DNA of 64,000 nt from Luzula sylvatica (lineage: Eukaryota > Streptophyta > Magnoliopsida > Poales > Juncaceae): NCBI GenBank assembly GCA_946800325.1, contig OX326959.1, positions 35,065,408-35,129,407 of the forward strand. Reading direction: 5' to 3'. Under the pieces are notes generated by a model that saw only the letters and a program-made list of their open reading frames with translations, was not told the origin of the DNA and did not search any database. Numbering within the stretch: the stretch's first letter is position 1; every line of letters starts with the position of its first letter. This document shows positions 25,221-35,718 of the stretch, piece by piece. Made by a program: the position numbers and the translations under genes.

Positions 25221-25930
25221 TTTCAGAATATACGTTTTGTTTGTTTTCATAATTTAGGGTTTGCACGAGGACGAGGACTTGCACGATGAATACTATCATT
25301 AATGAATACTATCATTAGACGATGACGAGGACTTGCACGAGGACTTGCACGGACGGAGACACAGTCATTCTTTCACAGTCATGCTAGACGATGACGAGGA
25401 CGATGCCAATGCTAAAATATCTGAATTTTTCATAATTTCACTCGTGCCCTTGCAAACCATCAAAATATCTTTTATATGTTTTGTTTGTTTTCATTTTTTA
25501 ATATTTCAGGATATTTTGAATGGGTTGCTGAGATTGAGAAAATGCGGTAAAAATGTGACGAGTACTGAACTTAATGGACGATGCTCAATTGTGCGTGAAT
25601 TACACGTGTACGGAACCGCAGTGCCGGTACATGGACGCGAATCTGACAAGCTTCAACACCAGGCAAAACTAACTAATTTACTTCAATTTACATTACCAAT
25701 CAATTTAATTTTAGGGTTTCGCCTTGTCGAGAATTTTGGCTCCTAGCGATGAACAAGGTCAGAGTATACAAGGTCAGAGTCGAGAATTGTTTAGGGTTTC
25801 GCCTTGTCGAGAATTGTTTAGGGTTTCGCCTTGTCGCGGCTGGCTTACTCTTTTTCACGAATTTTGGCTCCTAGCGATGAACAAGGTCAGAGTAAACAAT
25901 TGTTTAGGGTTTCGCCTTGTCGAGAATTGA
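25160..25930 (+). repeat. Short local duplications
   Basis: The PB1 end (GACGATGACGAGGACTTGCA and CACGGACGGAGACACAGTCAT) is repeated in pieces at 25262-25412. At 25690-25930 the block TTTAGGGTTTCGCCTTGTCG recurs four times with GAATTTTGGCTCCTAGCGAT twice. These look like slippage or repair duplications inside the element. Confidence 0.8.
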
Positions 25931-26599
25931 TACTTCGATGGTCTTCAATTTCTGTCGAAACAGGTCAGAGTCGAGCAAAAATTCAGAAGAGAAATAGGAA
26001 ATCAGAAGAGAAAAAGATGAGGATTTAGTCATGGCATTAGGTGAAGATAATTGGGGGTTATCAAGCTACCAATCCAGTGGGGTTGTTTCGATGCTAAATT
26101 TGAGCTAATAGGTTTGATTGTTATTACGAGTCTATAATTTCTCGATTACAAAGACAATATCTTAATCGTCAAGCCAGTAAGTCGCTTCATTTTATTAAAT
26201 CGAGATAAGAGCTAATTTCAGGGACTAAATCATAATTTTTCATTTGTTAGAGTTGAGAGCTCGTCAGACAAGCCTGAGCTTTTCGAGTTTGATCATATAT
26301 ACCCTGTTTCAAGCATGCGAAATGTGGTTCGGATCTGGTTTTGGATGTGTTTCGTAATTTTTCATTTGTGAATTTATTTGTATTTTGATTGTTTGGATTA
26401 TTTCTTAATATGGAATTGATGTAATTTGAATTGAATTAAAAAAAACATTAGTAATTTGAATTGATGTTAATTGTGAAATTATTTTTGAATATGGAAATTA
26501 ATCTTGTTAATTATGTATTTATTTGTGTTAAAAAATTGAAAACATGATTTCTTTATTAATTTGTTGTTGATGAAAAAATATTAATTGATAAATATTAGT

Positions 26600-28240
26600 A
26601 ATTTGTATTGATAAATTAATTTCATATAATTCAGCAAAATATATGATTGAATTTAGCAAAATATATGATTAAATTTAACAGAATATACGATTGAATATAT
26701 TAAAATATAGTTAATTATCCAATGAATACGATTATTAATTTCATATAATTCAGCAAAATATATGATTGAAATTTGCAAAATATATGATTAAATTTAACAT
26801 AATGTACGATTGAATTTACTAAAATATAGTTAATTATCCGATGAATACGATCATTAATTTCATATAATTCGGTAAAATATATGATTGAATTTAGCAAAAT
26901 GTATGATTAAATTTAACAGAATATACGATTGAATTTACAAAAATATAGTTAATTATCCGATGAATACGATCATTAATTTCATATAATTCCGCAAAATATA
27001 TGATTGAATTTAGCAAAATGTTTGATTAAATTTAACAGAATATACGATTGAATATATTAAAATATAGTTAATTATCCGATGAATACGATCATTAATTTCA
27101 TATAATTCAGCAAAATATATGATTGAATTTAGCAAAATATATGATTAAATTTAACAGAATATACGGTTGAATTTACTAAAATATAGTTAATTATCCGATG
27201 AACACGATCATTAATTTAATATAATCAGCAAAATATATGATTGAATTTAGAAAAATATACGATTAAATTTAACAGAATATACGATTAAATTTACTAAAAT
27301 ATAGTTAATTATCCGATGAATACGATCATTAATTTCATATAATTCAGCAAAATATATGATTGAATTTAGCAAAATGTATGATTAAATTTAACAGAATATA
27401 CGATTGAATATATTAAAATATAGTTAATTATCCAATGAATACGATTATTAATTTCATATAATTCAGCAAAATATATGATTGAAATTAGCAAAATATATGA
27501 TTAAATTTAACAGAATGTACGGTTGAATTTACTAAAATATAGTTAATTATCCGATGAATACGATCATTAATTTCATATAATTCGGCAAAATATATGATTG
27601 AATTTAGCAAAATGTATGATTAAATTTAACAGAATATACGATTGAATTTACTAAAATATAGTTAATTATCCGATGAATACGATCATTAATTTCATATAAT
27701 TCCGCAAAATATATGATTGAATTTAGGAAAATGTATGATTAAATTTAACAGAATATACGATTGAATATATTAAAATATAGTTAATTATCCGATGAATACG
27801 ATCATTAATTTCATATAATTCAGCAAAATATATGATTGAATTTAGCAAAATATACGGTTAAATTTAACATAATATACGATTGAATTTAATAAAATATAGT
27901 TAATTATCCGATGAACACGATCATTAATTTCATATAATTCAGCAAAATATATGATTGAATTTAGCAAAATATATGATTAAATTTAACAGAATATATGATT
28001 GAATTTACTAAAATATTGTTAATTATCCGATGAACATGATCATTAATTTAATATAATCAGCAAAATATATAATTGAATTTAGCAAAATGTATGATTAAAT
28101 TTAACAGAATATACGATTGAATTTAGCAAAATATATGATTAAATTTAGCAGAATATACGATTGAATTTACTATTGAATCTCACAAAATATACCATTGAAT
28201 TTAACAAAATATATGATTGATATTGGAAAAATATACTATA
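26600..28240. repeat. 119 bp satellite array, about 13 copies
   Basis: The word ATCCGATGAATACGATCATT or a variant recurs at 26722, 26841, 26960, 27079, 27198, 27316, 27435, 27554, 27673, 27792, 27911 and 28030, a period of 119 (once 118). Each monomer contains three to four sub-units of about 23 bases of the form AAAATATATGATTGAATTTAGC. Variant bases show that monomers 1-4 match monomers 7-10 better than their neighbours, so a six-monomer block (about 713 bp) was duplicated. Related words occur in the MITE at 34826-35060. Confidence 0.93.
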
Positions 28241-28950
28241 ATATTTACCTATAATTTATGATTTTTTCTTTCTAATGACAATGTTGTTCCTTGATATTTT
28301 TAACTTGAATAAAAGTACATAATTAGCTAGACACGATTAGCTCAATAAAGAACAATTAAATTGTTAACCAATTCTTATACTGATACAACACATTCTCGCA
28401 TAAATTTTAATTTAATCAAATTCTTATACTGTTGAAGGCATCATCGAAGGCCCTTATTTTCACATCCCTCCGCCTACACACACATAAATTTAATCAAATT
28501 TTAATTTAAACCAATTAAATGTAAAAAAGTTAATTTCAATTTTGTATTACCTTCCAGTGCCTAATTTCTCGACGGCTTGAACGAGAGCCTCGACCTCGCC
28601 AACAGAAATAGGGCCACGAATCCTCCTCTGCCCAACAGGTTCGGCCCGTTTCAATTTCCGTATGCATCTGATACACCACTATCGCCTTCAACTATCTCGG
28701 AGAGTTCGGTGACGGCACCAAGTCGATCTCGCGTTCGTGACAATTCAGAGCCGGAGATAACGGGTTCGGATTCAGATTCGGGATTCTTATCGGGTTCGGG
28801 TTGAGTATTCTTAACGGGGTCGGGTTTGGAGTCGGGAGCGGAACCGCGATTGGTTTCTCTATGGTCACGTGACTGTTGTCTTGGCTGGATTTGGACTTGA
28901 GTCGGGAGCTGAACCGCGCTGCCCACGACGCTGCCAACTGGCAATTCCAA

Positions 28951-29434
28951 TCATGTACTGTACTGCAATTTCGAGAAGCCATTGAGCTCCTTCCTGCACT
29001 GCAATTTCAATCCAAATGAGAGTTCATTAACACAAATTATATGATTGTTTGAAGAGGAAAATAGATTAAGAGGAAAAGGGGAATGAGAAGCAAACCCTAG
29101 GCCAATTTCTTGAGAAATCAACAGAGAAGGATCTCCATCTCTGCCCAATCCCAAGCTCGGCATCAATCTCTCTCGCTCTCAGCTGAGCCGCACGATCCGC
29201 CGAGTCAAACTTCCGCACGACGGAGTATTTCCGGTTGATCCTCTGAGCCGCGACCCGAGCTTCAAAGACGAACCAGTCGAATCCTTCATTCACGCCTCGC
29301 CACGCATCGCGCGCCAGTCGGTCGATATCGCTCCTACCAAACGCACGGACTGTAACGGCGCGCGAATTCCGCCGGAGATGCAACCGATGAGAGTGAACAG
29401 GATGAAAGTGTAGTGACTGCATCGTAGTCGCCAT
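28951..29434 (-). pseudogene. First two exons of a plastid-type uncharacterised protein
   Basis: Exon 1 (29096-29434) encodes MATTMQSLHFHPVHSHRLHL, then AVTVRAFGRSDIDRLARDAW and QRWRSFSVDFSRNWPR. Exon 2 starts at 28998 and reads CRKELNGFSK before stopping at 28951. I recall plant proteins with the order FGRSD, AWR.NEGFD, RWRSFS.DFSRNWPR, RKEFNDF, followed by membrane segments and a Cys-based zinc ribbon; the gene name is not known to me. The basic, Ser/His-rich start suggests a chloroplast transit peptide. The membrane and zinc parts are absent, so this is a captured or truncated copy. Its exon-intron junction is intact. Confidence 0.55.
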
Positions 29435-29727
29435 TAGAAGAGGCGTGTGAGCTTGCTTGGCTCTCAGAGAGATGGGTTGGTTCCGAAGAGAAAATAATCT
29501 TTTGGAAAAGTTACAAACAAGTCCCTCCGCTTTTTAGCAAAATTATAAAAAAGTCCCTCCATTTTTATGTTAGTGTATGTTAATTTGAACTCATCTGACT
29601 GTCTAAACACGCTGAATTCATCAATATATTTTGATTATTTGAAACGTATATTTTGCTCATTTCATCGATATATTTTACGCGTGGATTCTTTTTTCGGATT
29701 TTTTTTTTTGGATTCTCCTTAGCAGCC

Positions 29728-29730
<3 letters not shown>

Positions 29731-29758
<28 letters not shown>
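29731..29758. repeat. (TA)n tract
   Basis: Short TA run between the composite element and the following MITE. Confidence 0.9.
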
Positions 29759-29761
<3 letters not shown>

Positions 29762-29952
29762 GAGGTTAACCTACTTAATTAAGTACCAATGTTTTTTCAC
29801 CATTGGATTTGCATTGAGATTTGTGTTTTTTCATGATGATCTCATGAAAGTTTGTGCACATCATTAAATGCACAAATCTCAATTCAAATCCAATGGTGAA
29901 AAAACATTAAGTACAAAAATATTTGTACTTAATTAAATAGGTTAGCCTCCCT
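29759..29952. mobile_element. Palindromic MITE in TA tract, 194 bp
   Basis: The ends are AGGGAGGTTAACCTACTTAA and the complement of AGGGAGGCTAACCTATTTAA. The inverted match runs for about 75 bases through TTTTTTCACCATTGGATTTG, so the whole element can fold back. TA repeats flank it on both sides (29731-29758 and 29954-29964). Confidence 0.85.
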
Positions 29953-29964
29953 CATATATATATA

Positions 29965-31208
29965 GGAGTTCTATGATACACCTCTTTCACCTTATCATAC
30001 ACCCTTTTCTAATCCAATGATTAAGATGAAGAATTGGTTATCAATCCAAAGGCCAAGATTAATTCAATTTCCTTATCATACACCCTGAAAAGGGTAAAAA
30101 AATAATTTTGTATCCATAACTTACTCTCCCTAACCCCTTCCCAGCACCTCTCGTACACATCTCCAGTATAGCTCCCCCAATCTCGCCCTCAATTTCGGCA
30201 CTCCCTCTCTCTCTCGCGCGCGAATCTCTCTCTCCCTCTCTCGATCGATCGATCGATCGATCGATCGATCGATTGCCACTACCAGCCCTAAATCAGTTTT
30301 AAATCCTTCTCCGAGGAGAACCCCTATCAAGATCTGGATCTTGTTACGAATCTGAATCTGAATCAGCGGAAGAGAACCGTGTCATGAACCCTAGTGCTGG
30401 ATCTACATCGATAATGGCACGTTTTACTTCACCTCACAACCAAATCGTACTAGTAAAAAGCGACGGAAACCACCAGGCGTATGAAAACCACTACAATTGA
30501 GGTAATTATTTCGAAATTATCAGTAAATAAATTCATTATTTTTATTAATTACATTTTTTTAACAGCGTATGAAAAGAAAACCACGCCGAAATGGCAGTAT
30601 GATTTAGGACGAAAGAGAAATTTTGTTCAGGTTCAAATAATCTTTTCTTTGTTTTTTAATATGCCATTTATTAATTGAATATTTCGTTTTGTATAATCAG
30701 GTTTTCGGGTCAAATCAGAAATACTGGTTTATTCCAGCTTATTCTGACGAGGATTTGAGAAGATTCCCGACTTTGCAAGGGCTCGCTTATCCAGTTAGGC
30801 CCGATTTAAGCATGCACGAATTATAATATATTTTTGCAAGATTTATAATTTAATCACATCCCTTATTATTGGGAAAATAAATCTCATAATTTACCACTTA
30901 TTTCTGTGGGAGATGGAAAAAAGAATTGACACTTTCATATTAGCAGATAAAATATGGGGGAAATGAGAAAAGGTGATCTTTTAGGGGGTTTTGAAGAAAA
31001 TATTTTTTTCTAGATGGATTTCATTTGGTAGGAGAGGGTAAGCATGTTTTTTAATATTATTTTTTTGTCTGTATTGTTTATTGTACAAGTAATTGCAGTG
31101 TATGTTACATAATATTTGTATGTATTGTTGTATTTGTTTGGTTTTAGTGATTGTTTTTGTAAAGTTAAAATAATTAGGTTATGGATTTTTGTATTGTTTA
31201 GTCTAATA
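29965..31208. other. Unassigned stretch, possible further element
   Basis: It starts right after a TA run with GGAGTTCTATGATACACC; TATCATACACCC recurs at 29992 and 30074. A pyrimidine-rich part (30120-30275) includes a (GATC)n microsatellite at 30241-30274. At 30701-30826 the frame VFGSNQKYWFIPAYSDEDLR continues to a stop after acceptor-like CAG. It may be a captured exon but I do not recognise it. No full gene is supported. Confidence 0.35.
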
Positions 31209-31350
31209 AAACAAAGCTTTGGTATGAAGAATCAACATTGCGGATATGAAGAACCGACATTACGTGATTTCTGGGGTAGGAGATGGAATTTAATGGTTTC
31301 TGCAATTCTTCATCCTTCGGTATACGAACCGGTTCGCTCTTGGTTTGGTC
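31209..31350 (+). pseudogene. Wax-synthase-like (MBOAT) gene fragment
   Basis: The frame gives [20 protein letters not shown], then [24 protein letters not shown] followed by LRP.VYEPVR is the conserved block of plant wax synthases (long-chain-alcohol O-fatty-acyltransferases). Only about 40 residues are recognisable and no other wax-synthase sequence was found nearby. A 21-base tandem duplication (TATGAAGAATCAACATTGCG and TATGAAGAACCGACATTACG) lies at its start. This is a gene fragment, probably captured by a mobile element. Confidence 0.65.
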
Positions 31351-31610
31351 GCGAACAGATGAACTGTTGTTGTACTGGAATTAATTGGCAAGAGGCAAAT
31401 TCATTCAAAATTTCTTTTATTTGTATTTTACTATTTTGTACAATTTTGTATGTTTCTGACTTTTTGCAATTATACATTTGTACTAAAGCAAAATATTTTC
31501 CAAAAATAAACACTACATTATTGCACCGAGTTATAATTTCATTTCAGCAAATAAACAAACAAAAAGATTTAATTCTTTTTGAACTTATGTCAAGCTAATC
31601 GTATTTAAAC

Positions 31611-32275
31611 CAATGTTCCAGAAATCGCTCGGCGCTCGCTGGTCGGCAGACGACCATCAAGCGCCAAGGATGATTAATCGGGATTAATCGGGAATCTCGG
31701 CGGACCTCGGCGGATTTTTATTTTTTTATATTTAATATTTAAATTAATTAAACAAAATTACAAATCACAGTTTTTTTAATAAGTTTTAAATAATTTAAGT
31801 AACAAAATACACTACGTCACTAAACTAACATAAACTCAAATAATAATAATAATAATAATATATATATATATATAAATAATATTAAAAATATGAAAAAATT
31901 TAGTCCAAATATATTTTTTTGAATAGTATCCGACAAACGATCGTTTTCATTATTGATGTCTAATTTTTTTGATGTCAATGAAAATTCATTGGCAATTCAT
32001 AACAAAAACGATCATTATTTTGAATAGTATCCCACAACCTCTCATAATATATGATTTTTTGTGCTTCACATTCAACCAACTAGACTATGGACCCGTTGGC
32101 AATTCAAAAAAAAAATTTTAAAAAAAAAAAAAAAAAAAAAATTGCAAAAAAAAAAAAAAAAAAAACTGTACACATCTAAAAATCGGCTCGGCGGTGGCTT
32201 GGCGGTCTTGGCGGCCGCTTGGCGGAAATCCGCCAAGCACAAAACGCCAAGAGTTTATCTCGACGGCGGACCCTC
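31611..32275. mobile_element. hAT element, inverted relative to 12219 copy
   Basis: It begins CAATGTTCCAGAAATCGCTCGG and matches the complement of 12219-12885 over most of its length, including GGCGGCCGCTTGGCGGAA and GTTTATCTCGACGGCGGACC. The last 45 or so bases of the other copy's end are missing, so this end is truncated. Two poly-A runs occur near 32105-32165. Confidence 0.75.
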
Positions 32276-32394
32276 GACTACATTATTACAAACAGAGAGA
32301 TTTAAACAAAAAGAAAGATTCAAACACTACATTATTACACCGAACTAATCGTTTTTAAATAAACAAACAGAAATTTTTAAACACTACATTATGT

Positions 32395-34362
32395 CAAGCG
32401 TCTTTCCGAACTTTTGAACACGTCTGGATATTATGTCCGAATTGTCGACAATGTCCGCATCTCGTCTTCCCCGTCTTGCCCGTCTCTAAGAATGATTTAA
32501 TTATTTTTTTGGCGCACCTTTACCTATCATTATTTTTGGATCAAAAACACTAAACAACGAAGAATTCGTTCCACCTTGAACTAGTTTAGACCACTGAACT
32601 AATGGACCTGCTTCCGGCGACGGTAAACAAGTCTTCGAACCCTTAGTCCATCTTTTCCACACACAACATTCAGGAATTACATTTACGCCCCTCTCTACTA
32701 ACACTCTCAATATGTGCCTACAAGGTATTTTATCAGAATCCAATTTCATACACGTACACTTTATACTTTTAACCGTGTCCGCACCAACACACTCCACAAC
32801 TATCATTTTTTCAACGTTCCGGCTCAATCTTAACACATACCAATTTTTATCACCACATGCATCCATCTCAACAACCTCATAATCCTTTGAGAGGACAAGT
32901 TCCGTTTGGATCAAAGAAAATATTGCTAGTGTATAAACCCGCGCAATACTATTTTCTAAACCCAAAAACTCCGTTTCGGCAACGGGAACGGAAGTAGAAG
33001 CATCGGAATCCAACTTTGTCTCATTTTGACGGATATGAGACAAACAATGCTCGTAGTGCGCAACAAGATCAATTAAATGCATACCTCCATCAAGATGCAT
33101 GTGGAGCCTCGCATTAAGACCCTCGTTCCTTTGAGTACTTGTGATTCCGAACAACAACTTGTTTTGCAAAAATGCAGGTGCCCAACGCTCCTTCGACTTG
33201 TACATCGACTTCAACCATTCATTATTCCGTAATGATTTACTCGTTGCGATGTAACCATCCCACCTATTATCAAAATCTTTCGGATCGGAAATGTTATTTG
33301 TACAATAATGCCCTGAAACCTCCGAAATTTGACTGATCGAGGTGACGCATCATATTTTGCTCTATATGCCAAGAGCATAGACGGTGAGCCGCTCGCGGTA
33401 ATATATTTCGAATAGCTTTGGCCATGGAAGGATGCCCATCAGTTATTATGGAGTTGGGATGGATTTGGTACATTGCGGTTAACAAGGTAGACCGAAGTCA
33501 TACGATTATGCCGTCTCGTTTGCAACTATTCCGCATCCAAAGATCGTGGTCGAACGATGGTGATTGAGCCCGATAAATGAAATAAAAGGCATATTATACC
33601 GGTTCACCCGATATGTACTGTCAAAAGCTATGACATCGCCTCAAACACTGATAATCAATCATAAACTGAGAATCAGACCAGAATATAGCCGTGAAGCATC
33701 CATCATCGTCAGTCTTGTAATAAAAAAAGAACTCCGCATCAATCTCCTTCCTCTCTTTCATGCACTTCAAAACACATTCGGCATCTCCGTGAATAATTAC
33801 CGATTGCTTCCGTTTAGCCGAAAAATTATACAAATCTCTCTTCGCAAACCCCAATTCCTTCAAACGACCTACTTTCTGCTCAATAACATCCATTATTTGG
33901 CTTTGACGAAGACCCGCAAGTTTCAAGGAGTTTATATCGTTTTCTTTGGAACTATCAATTTTACGATGAGACCGTAGATAAACAACTTCATTTTCATGGA
34001 CAAATTCATGATTGTGGTTATTCTCGAACTCCTTCACTTGCCAATTTCCCGCCCGTTTGTTGAGTCTGACAGTGAACTTGGCTAGACTGCCACATCGGGT
34101 TAGAGGCCGCTTTCTTTGTTTTTTTTTTCACCATTCAGATATATCGCTTGGCGAAATCCGGCACGACAACAACGAAAACGACGGAAGCACACTACATCTT
34201 CAATTGCACTCGTTTTAACCGTATCCTTTCGTACACCGAACCCTTTGTTCTTTGCGTAATCATAGTACAACTTTTCCACCTCTTCTAGGGACGTAAACGT
34301 TATCTCGATGATTTTATCATGTTCGAGCAACTCCTCGGTACTGCGGTCATCTTCGCATGCCT
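32395..34362 (-). pseudogene. FAR1-related / MULE transposase, frameshifted
   Basis: Minus-strand pieces in order: FAR1 DNA-binding domain (EVEKLYYDYAKNKGFGVRKD at about 34290, then KEFENNHNHEF at about 34030), a linker, the MULE transposase core (DVIAFDSTYRVNRYNMPFIS at about 33620, then SIITDGHPSMAKAIRNILP and HRLCSWHIEQNM near 33400), a later core part (GITSTQRNEGLNARLH at about 33130), a SWIM zinc finger (CTCMKLDSDKIPCRH at about 32720) and a CCHC knuckle (CGHCRQFGHNIQTC at about 32440). Frames change at least four times, one at a poly-A run near 34120, and stops occur between pieces. An acceptor-like TTTAG at about 34363 suggests an upstream exon. It is either a dead transposase or a decayed FRS gene. 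Confidence 0.85.
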
Positions 34363-34825
34363 AAACAAAATCAGCAAAAATAAACATTTTGAATAAACAT
34401 CACTGTGTGCTAAAATGAATAAATATTTTGAATACTGATACAGTTTTTGTCACTGATTATTACTCGTTTGCCCAATTATGAATAAACATTACAGTAGGCC
34501 ATCTATTTCAAGTCAGAATGCAATAAAAATTTGTAATTTTGGCCTTCCATTTTTTTGGGAACATTTGATCATAATTTTTGTCCACCGAAAGTATTCAGAA
34601 TGCAATAATAATTTTTGTCTCATTCAAAAAAAAATAATATTTTTTGTTCATTAAAAATACTCACGTATGTAGCACAATTAGAATAAATGGTGATTAATAA
34701 AAAGTTTTGTCCAATGAAAATAAATAAAAATAAAAACAAAGAAGTACAGGACTACAATGACCAGACAAGGGCAAAAAGTACAATCAGTCATTCGAAATAT
34801 ACTAATTAAATTAGCAAAATGTTTG

Positions 34826-35060
34826 TTAAGGAGAATTCAAAAAAAAAAATCGACACGGACAAAATATACTAATGAAATTAGCAAAATATAATATTTAAAT
34901 GAACAGAATATACTGTTGAATCTAACATGTTAACATGGCTAGAATTAAGAATAAAATAATATATTTTCAATATCATATTTTACTACACACAAAAATATAT
35001 TTTGCTAATTTTAATAGTATATTTTGGTCCTTAGATTTTTTTTTTGAATTCTTCTTGTGG
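34826..35060. mobile_element. MITE sharing words with the 119 bp satellite
   Basis: Ends: TTAAGGAGAATTCAAAAAAA at the left and the complement of TCCACAAGAAGAATTCAAAA at the right, followed inward on both sides by ACAAAATATACTA and AATTAGCAAAATATA. A TA tract follows at 35061-35076. The words AACAGAATATACTGTTGAAT and AGCAAAATATA are those of the satellite monomer, and the ends resemble the right end of the 24332-29730 element. Confidence 0.6.
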
Positions 35061-35210
35061 ATATATATATATATATTAAGGTCCATACTAATTAATATTT
35101 AAAAATAGTTAATTATGAATTAATCATTAAATCATTAATTCAAAGTACTAATTATTAAATTAATCAAGAATTACTATTGTGGGGTAATCAAGAATTAAGG
35201 TCCAACATGA

Positions 35211-35456
35211 GAGTAAGGTTTCTCTGTGGCCTCCTTTCGGAAGCCACATGTGAAACCGCCTGCGTGGCGAAGTTTCATTGGTCAATACAAGATTTTTTTG
35301 CATATAAACTCCTATTTTATATAAATTAACTGCCTAGGGGTTTCCGTAAAAATAGGGGTTTATATGCAAAAAAATCTTGTATTGACCAATGAAACTTCGC
35401 CACGCAAGCAGTTTCACATGTGGCTTCCGAAAGGAGGCCACAGAGAAACCTTACTC
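35211..35456. mobile_element. Fold-back MITE, 246 bp
   Basis: Arms of about 105 bases are near-perfect inverted repeats, starting GAGTAAGGTTTCTCTGTGGC and running through TGGTCAATACAAGATTTTTT. A 5 bp duplication, CATGA, flanks it (35206-35210 and 35457-35461). There is no coding capacity. Confidence 0.88.
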
Positions 35457-35718
35457 CATGATATATGGCCTCCAAAAATATTATATGACATCATTCTAAG
35501 TATATAAAGCAGGTTAAATCATTTTGAGATATATGCATACAAACAGCCAAAGCATGGAAACCAAATTGTGGCTGCCTAAAACCCCATCAAATCTCCCTAA
35601 TACAGACACACTCTTCCAATAACAATGATACACAAATGACATTAATTGATCCCCGTTCATAAATACATTTCATTGAGAAAAACACCGAAAGGAATAACGT
35701 TGATTAACTTCTTGAGGT

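Larger units (their letters stand above)
24332..29730. mobile_element. Composite gene-capturing element, about 5.4 kb
   Basis: It is bounded by (TA)n tracts. The left end reads GCTAAATAGAATCCACAAAA. The right end, complemented, reads GCTAAGGAGAATCCAAAAAA after a few extra bases. Further in, both ends carry AGCGGAGGGAYCTTTTTGTAA-like words. Inside are an NBR1-like PB1 fragment (24759-25220), short direct repeats, a 119 bp satellite (26600-28240) and two exons of another gene (28951-29434). No transposase was found. The inverted ends are diverged, so the single-element interpretation is an inference. Confidence 0.5.

Noticed and set aside
30701..30826. Possible exon reading VFGSNQKYWFIPAYSDEDLR
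   Set aside because: It has an acceptor-like start and looks protein-like, but I cannot name a family and found no partner exons, so it is noted only in the surrounding stretch.
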